Source: Lampris incognitus (lineage: Eukaryota; Chordata; Actinopteri; Lampriformes; Lampridae). Taken from it: 64,000 nt of DNA. The stretch is from NCBI RefSeq assembly GCF_029633865.1, contig NC_079224.1:23182895-23246894 (forward strand). Direction: 5' to 3'. Numbering within the stretch: position 1 is the stretch's first letter; each line of letters opens with the position of its first letter. A model generated the notes under the pieces. It saw only the letters and a program-made list of their open reading frames with translations. It had not been told where the DNA came from and searched no databases. The position numbers and the translations under genes are program-made. Positions 56,961 to 64,000 of the stretch are shown here, one piece after another.

Positions 56961-58626
56961 TCCAAGGGAAAAAAAGCTAATTTGGGAGTCAATTTACAAA
57001 GGCTAACGAGAATTCCTTCATAGACCATTCATTCATTGACGTGTTATGAAGCAGAACGGCAACGAAGTACCTCCTGACGAGACAGGTCAATTCCATAAAT
57101 ACCATAGTGTTAAAAATAAAACATACATAGATATTACATCAATGTGTCATAGATTTTGTCTTGCTGAATACTGGTGGGCAACTATGAGATTTGCTCACGG
57201 CCTTGACGGAGGATTCAAAGACTTCTGATCTTGACTGAGTGTTCAGCTCTCCAGATGTGGTATGGTCTAATCATCCATCATACAGCAACATTAATGGAGG
57301 CGAGAAAGCAGTCGGTCGGCCTAACACGAGACGTATCAGCCTGCGAGGTGGAATCATAAAAGGCTAAGCGGTTCAGCACCAGGGGGGCCAAAGTATATGT
57401 TATGAATGTGACGCGGCATTACTCATAGCATATGGGCAAAACCTTTACGAATCATACTGGATCAGTTATGGCATATAACTGTAATGAATGTGCCATGTAT
57501 ATATAATGTAAATCGTGACCAGCAGCATATGTTTCATTGACACAGCGTTGTGTTCATTGATTGCTATGGATTCAAAACAGCATTAGGCCTAAACGTCACT
57601 CGTGAAGAACCGCAGATTTAACTGGTGTTTAAATAGTTTCCCATTGTGACAGAGGAAGTTCTTTACGAGGCTTAGGAGCAAATTAATGTCGATGCATGTA
57701 AACCAGGACATAAAGTAGCATGTCTTCCTAAAGATAAGGTTGGGTCGTGATCTACAGGCTGGAAAAACTCAGAATAAAATTCGTAGCCACGCCCAAACAG
57801 CGCCAATGCAAAAATAATTTATTGTGTAAAAAGGTTTCAACGGTTTAGGCTTTCTTCACCACATTAAATGTTTATACAGGCTGGCTGCCACGGGTTATAG
57901 CTTACCGTCAAAATATCGCCTTGTTATGACGCCATGAACAATTCTCAGAGCTATGAAAGTACAGCAATAAGTCTTCTTTTGAATTATGTCTGAATAACAT
58001 CAGGACAGCACAGATTGGTTATTTAGCAGGGATCCAGTTTCTGCTGGAGATGAGATGGAGATTGGCTCACGCACCCAATTTCAATTAACTAAACCGCTAC
58101 GTAGTCTTGAAATAAAGTATATGATCAAGAGCGATGTAACGCCTTTTATGCTCGATCTTTTGCTAATAAAATCATTTAAAACGTCATCATCCTCCGAGGT
58201 TGCCCTTGTGTTATACCTGGAGGAGAGGCCTGTGACAGAGTTTACATCATTGAACAGAAAGCTCAAATAATTACACTTTCAGATATGAAATCACAGGGGA
58301 AAAAAAGAAGCTTTTTTGTCCCTGCAACTGGTTTCTTTTTGCTGTCATGAGATCTCTCAAAATGTCAAAGTCCCCATCGCCCGACTAAATTCATCCATCT
58401 TTATAATCTAATTGTGCAGTATTGACATGAAGAAATGTCACAGTGTTTGCTATTTAATATGTGTTGAGATACTATGAGGTACGATCCACCCATTGTCTGT
58501 CATATTTCTATCTATCTATCTATCTGTATCTACGATCACTCTAAATAATATTTGAATATGTACTGTGTAACATAAAATAAGTTATTTTATTCTGAGAATA
58601 AAGTATTGGGGCTGGAGATGCAATGG

Positions 58627-58628
<2 letters not shown>
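56961..58628. other. Intergenic DNA with no recognised feature
   Basis: No exon or repeat family recognised. A short TATC repeat lies near 58508-58525. Confidence 0.45.
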
Positions 58629-58710
<82 letters not shown>

Positions 58711-58740
58711 CGTGCGTGCGTGTGCGTGTGCGTGTGTGTG
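58629..58740. repeat. (TG)n(CGTG)n microsatellite
   Basis: About 40 TG units followed by CGTG and CGTGTG units, a sequence class prone to Z-DNA. Confidence 0.95.
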
Positions 58741-59508
58741 TTGCAACCATACTAATGAACCAGGTATGCAATGCTTTACTAACCAGTTATCTGACTTCAC
58801 CAGAGGATGGGAATGGGGACTCGGGGTTTCGCCGCCTTTTTTCACTTTGGTCCATAAGGTGGAATGACTGCGTGAATCAAGCAGGCAACAAATACAAGTC
58901 AGTTCATCAGACTGCCACACAAGAAGCGTCGAGGCAACTCTATCATTGGTAGGTAGTGTAGACTCTCTGGTGGCTACACCTTTTAACATCAATGCTGCGG
59001 CCCCGATCCGAACGTCCCTCAGATGACGTCATTCACCTGTGACGGTGTTACGGTAACGCTAACGAACATGGACCAGCCGTTTTACACGTTACTCACGTGT
59101 GTAGTGATGGTATATGTGCATGACGGACCTATAGCCGTCCATACGATTTTGCCAAGAGTGAGCAATTACCCACTGAAGGCTGCTCATGAAACTAAAAATG
59201 TGAGCATGTCTCATGGGATTCAGTTAGATTTACCAAGAAGTACACAAGCCTGATGAGAAACATCTATAGTGCACTACACATAATAACCAATGTGTGCACA
59301 GGCACACGCCAAAGGAAAAAAAAAAAAAAACAACGCCGCCCTCACTTTACCCTCCCATCATCTATAATAAGCTCACGTCATAACGACGATCGCACGAAAC
59401 TGCTTAAAGCCTCTTGCACCTTAAAGTGACCAAAAAAGAGAAAACAAATAGGAAGTACCATTTAGAGGAGAAAACCCACCACCGGCTCTCATCACAACCT
59501 GCAGAATT

Positions 59509-59605
59509 ATGGGTAAATACTTGCTATGCATTTGCCTGCTCGCGATCCCGTTGTCTTCGGCGGAGGACATGATGAAGAGAGCGCGTGAGACGCAGAGGGA
59601 CGCAG
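59509..59605 (+). CDS. First coding exon of an unrecognised secreted or membrane protein
   Basis: The ATG at 59509 opens MGKYLLCICLLAIPLSSAED, a good signal peptide (hydrophobic core, cleavage near SSA-ED), then MMKRARETQRDA. It ends at a consensus donor (GCAG|GTGAGTC), phase 1. No next exon was identified in the following 4.4 kb, so the gene would continue to the right of the window. I do not recognise the family. It could be a chance open frame, but the combination of signal peptide and strong donor argues against that. Confidence 0.5.
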
Positions 59606-60754
59606 GTGAGTCTCGTCATTATAGAGTCCTGCTGGCGTTTTGACGCAAACTGGACGGGTGCTAGTGAAAATGTGCTAGGGGGACATGCCCGGTGTTTTTA
59701 TTCCGTCGGCTGACAGATATTGGCTCAGCAGATGATGTGTAAAGTCCGTCAGTATCAGGTGCGCACGAACAAACTTCAGAATGATGCAGGTTGAACGGTC
59801 GACAAACTTGCCGACAAACTTGCAGATTTGAAACGCGTTGCTTTCATTGCTCTCTATTACGCCCATTAACAGGGTGAGTTTTGAATTGAATAAACGGAAC
59901 GACGGTAGTCGATGGCAATAACAATTAGGCCTAACTGAGATGTAACACGAGATCTAATATTGTTTTATGTTTGCCATATCCCATCCAACACATCCAGCAA
60001 CTGGCTGTAAGAGCGGGATTTTACTGTTGCAGTACTTTGAACGACAGTTGATAAGGAAGAGTGAAAGCAGCGGAGATGTTTGCTTTGCAAGCATTTACAG
60101 CACCTTGTAGTTAAAGGTTAACTAACATAATGGGAGGAGCGGAATAAAATGATAGCAGACAAAACAGTGACCGTTTTTTACATCTTCTTGTCATGATCAA
60201 ATTTTAGGTGCAGTCTTTTATAAAGCTGCATGTTCTTGTCGCTAATTGGCTTGTAGAGCGCCATGTGAAATGCACAATCACAACAAATAAGAATGGAAAC
60301 GTTAATTACCTATCGATTAAAACAACGGGAGTGGTGAGACACGGCGTCGACCATCCGTCACACCGGGTGCAAATAAGGGAACTTTAATCTGATGCAGCCT
60401 GCCTGTAGGTGGGTCGGCCATCTGGTGCGCCAGATGTGTATGTCTGACTCCATTCACACCTGGCGTTAACATGCGCTCTTTATCCGGACACGTTATCCGG
60501 AGAAGGGAAAAGCATGTTTTTGCAAGGTGTAAATGCGCCGTGATGGGATGTGTCTGACCACATCTGGAGGTAGTCTGGCTCGCATCCGGATTATTTGATG
60601 GCATCCGTATTTAGGCAACGTTATCATTCCCGCTCTGACCTCTGACCGTAAATCCCAGCGGGGACCCGCCCCGCGATTTATTGTTATCATTATTATTAAT
60701 GCTATTATTATTTTAATCTCCGGACCGCGCGGGCCGGTCCCCAGAGGTGGTGGT

Positions 60755-60788
<34 letters not shown>

Positions 60789-61352
60789 GGGGGGGTTAAC
60801 TGACGTCCGAACAAGTCAAGTCAATTTTATTTTTACAGCCCAATATCAGAAATTGCAAATTAGCCTCAAGGGGCTTTACAGCAACACACCATCCTGTCCT
60901 TAGACCCTCGCATCAAATAAGGAACAACTCCCAAAAAAACCCTTTAACAGGGAGGAAAAACAGGGGGAAAGCTCAGGGAGAGCAGCAGAGTCTCTCTCCC
61001 AAGGACACAGTCCAGCGTGTCGTGTCGCTTATTACGCAACTGCAAAACAAACAAACACCATTGGCAGAATACTGTTTCATTTTCGCACCATTTGAGCAAT
61101 ATAGCCGCATGTAGCGTTTGTAATAAATACAACCTGTCGCGTGGACATGTTTTAGAGAAAAGATTTGAAAGTGTCATGATCAACCAGACGCGCGAGCTGC
61201 CTTCCACAGCATGACGTCAGTCATTTCTGTTGTAGCGAGACGACCGGTTGGAAGCCGTCAGAAGGAAGGCAAACTATATGAACTTCTGTAATTACGCGGT
61301 CAAGCCAAAACTGAAATCCAGCAACCAATCAGTTTCTGACCACTTGGTGCTA
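59606..61352. other. Presumed intron 1 of the signal-peptide gene
   Basis: It contains a TG microsatellite (60750-60785) followed by G10, and a LINE-tail-like stretch at 60816-61000 (CAAGTCAATTTTATTTTTAC, CTCAAGGGGCTTTACAGCA). No exon found. Confidence 0.4.
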
Positions 61353-62932
61353 CACTGCTCAAAAAAATAAAGGGAACACATAAGCGATGCAATGTAGCTC
61401 CAAGTCAATCACACTTTTGAGATATCAACCTGTCCAGTTAGGAAGCAACACTGATTTGTGAATCAATTTCACCTGTTGGTAAATTGTCAAATTTCCACCA
61501 GGTGGAAATTAGACAATTTGCAAGACAACCCCTATAAAAGGAATGGATTTGCAGGTGGTGGCCACAGACCATTTGCCTGTCCTCATCTTTTCTGGCCGAT
61601 CTTTGGTTAGTTTTTCATTGTGCTAGTGCCCTCACCACTAGAGGTGGCATGAGGCGGTATCTGCAACCTACAGAAGTTGCTCAGGTAGTGCAGCTCATCC
61701 AGGATGGCACATCAATGCGTGCTGTGGCAAGAAGATTTGATGTGTCTCCCAGCACAGTGTCCACAGCATGGAGGAGGTACCAGGAGACAGGCCAGTACAC
61801 CAGGAGACGTGGAGGGGGCCGCAGGAGGACAACAACCCCGCAGCAGGACCGCTATCTGGTCCTTTGTGCAAGGAGGAACAGGAGGAGCACTGCCGGAGCC
61901 CTACAAAACGACCTTCAACAGGCCACTAATGTGCAGGTTTCTGCTCAAACAGTGAGAAACAGAATGCATGAGGATGGTATGAGGGCCCGACGTCCACAAT
62001 TGGGGCCTGTGCTCACAGCCCAACACCGTGCAGCCCGATTGACCTTTGCCAGAGAACATCTTGGTTGGCAGATTCGCCATTGGCGCCCTGTGCTCTTCAC
62101 AGATGAGAGCAGGTTCACACTGAACACATGTGACAGACGTGAGAGAGTCTGGAGACGCTGTGGAGAACGTTCTGCTGCCTGCAACATCCTCCAGCATGAC
62201 CGGTTTGGCGGTGGGTCAGTGATGGTCTGGGGAGGCATATCCTTGGAGGGCCGCACAGACCTCTACGTGCTAGCCAGAGGTACCATGACTGCCATTAGGT
62301 ACCGGGATGAGATCCTCAGACCCATTGTCAGACCATATGCTGGTGCAGTGGGCCCTGGGTTCCTGCTCATGCATGACAATGCTCGTCCTCATGTGGCCAG
62401 AGTGTGTCAGCAGTTCCTGTATGTCGAGGGCATTGATGCTATGGACTGGCCTGCACGTTCCCCAGACCTGAATCCAATCGGGCACCTCTGGGACATCATG
62501 TCTCGTACCATCCGCCAACGCGATGTCGCACCACAGACTGTCCAGGAGTTGACCGATGCCCTGATCCAGGTCTGGGAGGAGATCCCTCAGGAGACCATCC
62601 GTCGTCTCATCAGGAGCATGCCCAGACGTTGTAGGGAGTGCATACAGGCACGTGGAGGCCACACACACTACTGAGCCTCATTTTGAATCGTCTTGAACAA
62701 TTTCCACAGAAGTTGGATCAGCCTATGTTCTCATTTTCCACTTTGATTTTGAGTATGATTCTGAATCCAGACCTTAATGGGCTAATGATTTTGATTTCCA
62801 TTGATCATTCTTAGGTTATTTTGCTCTAAACACATTCCTCTGTCTAATAAATAAAGATTTTCAGCTGAAATATTTCATTCATCGAGGTCTATATTGTGTT
62901 TTTAGGTGTTCCCTTTATTTTTTTGAGCAGTG
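61353..62932 (+). mobile_element. Complete Tc1/mariner element
   Basis: The inverted repeats CACTGCTCAAAAAAATAAAG (61353) and its reverse complement ending at 62932 are almost identical over at least 28 bp. TA is duplicated at 61351-61352 and 62933-62934. At 1,580 bp it has the standard size with one long transposase frame. It lies to the right of the signal-peptide exon. Confidence 0.95.
61649..62674 (+). CDS. Tc1 transposase, 341 residues, uninterrupted, catalytic Glu replaced by Gly
   Basis: The N-terminal paired-like DNA-binding domain ([20 protein letters not shown], about residues 9-60; [17 protein letters not shown]) is followed by a GRRR AT-hook-like basic stretch (GGGRRRTT) and the catalytic domain. 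First Asp in FTDESRF, second Asp in LMHDNARPH. The residue 35 positions after the second Asp, where DD34E enzymes have Glu ([11 protein letters not shown] in the copies at 9028 and 16994), is Gly here: [11 protein letters not shown] (codon GGG, 62480-62482). The length and termini are normal for Tc1 (about 340 residues). The protein is probably made but catalytically dead, while the element could still move if another copy supplied the enzyme. Confidence 0.92.
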   Translation: MRRYLQPTEVAQVVQLIQDGTSMRAVARRFDVSPSTVSTAWRRYQETGQYTRRRGGGRRRTTTPQQDRYLVLCARRNRRSTAGALQNDLQQATNVQVSAQTVRNRMHEDGMRARRPQLGPVLTAQHRAARLTFAREHLGWQIRHWRPVLFTDESRFTLNTCDRRERVWRRCGERSAACNILQHDRFGGGSVMVWGGISLEGRTDLYVLARGTMTAIRYRDEILRPIVRPYAGAVGPGFLLMHDNARPHVARVCQQFLYVEGIDAMDWPARSPDLNPIGHLWDIMSRTIRQRDVAPQTVQELTDALIQVWEEIPQETIRRLIRSMPRRCRECIQARGGHTHY

Positions 62933-63386
62933 TATATCACGCCTAGGCTTACGTAGGGGATGTGTCCTTCACACATGAGCGCGCACAGCCCAAGCGCGCT
63001 GGCAACCATGTTAAAAGTGAAATATCAATTTGTTTTAAATCACACTGTTACGCTTTCATTTTCCACGTTTCCTTTTAAACATTAAGTGTGCGCACGAACT
63101 TATGTCGTGTTAAATTGAAAAAATATGCGTACTCACTCATGATAAATTTATAGCGCGCACACGCACACGATTGGAAAACATTTTTATTAGACTCACTGCG
63201 GTGGCGGATTTCAGCCGCCCCGCGTGTCCCCGCAGCTGATTTGCCGCCACCTCAAATTACTGGCGGGAAGGTTTTGCTCTGGAGGACACAGATCCGGTCT
63301 CAGCGAGGGTAACGAGAACGCATTAAAAATACCAGTTAAACACACGCAAAGGCAAAGGCAAGATCGGTTTGTTTATTATCCGGACC

Positions 63387-63388
<2 letters not shown>
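62933..63388. other. Non-coding flank with no recognised feature
   Basis: No exon or repeat recognised on either strand. Confidence 0.4.

Positions 63389-63466
<78 letters not shown>
63389..63466. repeat. (CT)n(CA)n compound microsatellite
   Basis: About 24 CT units followed by about 15 CA units. Confidence 0.97.
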
Positions 63467-63468
<2 letters not shown>

Positions 63469-63572
63469 TGTGCAACACGGTCAGAGGCTGTAGCAGTACT
63501 ACAACACGTCCACGGTAACCATTTAAGGCTCGCTGATGCGCAATTCATTCTTCTACCACCTATCGAAGAAAC

Positions 63573-63712
63573 GGACTCCATCCATCCATTATCCAAACCG
63601 CTTATCCTGCCGTCAGGGTCGCGGGGATGCTGGAGCCTATCCCAGCAGTCATTGGGCGGCAGGCAGGGGGACACCCTGGACAGGCCGCCAGGCCGCCAGG
63701 CCACCACAGGGC
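63573..63712 (-). mobile_element. SINE family B 3' fragment
   Basis: ATCCATCCATTATCCAAACC through AGGCCGCCAGGCC is the reverse complement of the family-B 3' half. The GGCCGCCA unit is doubled. Confidence 0.85.
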
Positions 63713-64000
63713 TCATTTTGCGAAAACCTAGTTGTTGTTGTTTTTTTTTTTAGCAAGATACCTAAACAAGATACGCAAATACAAGTCCACATTTCCAGAA
63801 ATAGGCTACAGCTTTATTTTTTATCGACAGTCAGTCAAGTCCCACTCCAACACTTTATCTGTCCTTGAAGTATTGACACGGTTGTCAGTATAACGGGAAT
63901 AGGTTTGGTCATCGTTCCATCACAGTTTAAATTTACATTAAGAATTTAAGGTCAGTTTCCTTGCAATAGTTTCAACACTCCTTAACTGGTGCAGCCAGTT

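Noticed and set aside
58055-58270. 71-residue plus-strand frame as a gene
   Set aside because: No recognisable domain, no splice sites in phase, and the opposite strand is equally open.

Overview
The window is nuclear DNA of a ray-finned (teleost) fish. Short exons with GT/AG splice sites encode vertebrate proteins. The sequence between them is crowded with fish-type repeats: Tc1/mariner elements with TA target duplications, L2- and RTE-like LINEs, tRNA-derived SINEs, a 5S-rRNA-derived SINE3-like element, hAT MITEs and long CA/TG arrays. I cannot name the species.

Layout. (1) At 3.8-6.5 kb, minus strand, lies the 5' part of a y+LAT-type amino-acid transporter gene, best matched by slc7a7: three coding exons, a probable noncoding first exon and a TATA box. 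Its remaining exons would lie left of position 1. (2) 6.8-15.5 kb is a repeat-rich intergenic stretch. (3) 15,577-33,521, minus strand, is a complete 11-exon ripk2 gene. I joined its exons by splice phase into a 577-residue kinase plus CARD protein. Intron 3 (8.7 kb) holds a nested transposon pile and the most unusual object in the window, the tandem array at 23.7-25.3 kb. (4) 33.5-35.0 kb is a short head-to-head interval that probably serves as promoter region for ripk2 and snx16. (5) 35,049-42,000, plus strand, is a complete 7-exon snx16 gene (359 residues, PX domain plus coiled coil). (6) 42-59.5 kb is a gene desert with two RTE-like LINE copies, one carrying a nested mariner-like element. 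(7) At 59.5 kb, plus strand, is a first coding exon with a signal peptide that I do not recognise. (8) At 61.35-62.93 kb is a structurally complete Tc1 element whose transposase has one catalytic residue changed.

The host genes have related cell biology. RIPK2 is the kinase adaptor downstream of the peptidoglycan sensors NOD1 and NOD2. SNX16 is an endosomal sorting nexin. y+LAT is a plasma-membrane exchanger of cationic and neutral amino acids. Nothing in the sequence shows that they work as one pathway; only the divergent ripk2/snx16 start suggests shared regulation.

The best candidate for something undescribed is the array at 23,750-25,281. It has seven units of exactly 151 bp, each ending TACA (five begin TGTA, two begin AGTA). 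Three are followed by a 117-bp internal segment that starts with an 18-nt match or near match to a tRNA-Leu primer-binding site and ends in a purine-rich tract. This is the layout of a terminal-repeat retrotransposon in miniature (TRIM). Its LTRs also contain a tRNA-like T-arm/B-box, reminiscent of plant Cassandra elements, whose LTRs carry 5S RNA sequences.
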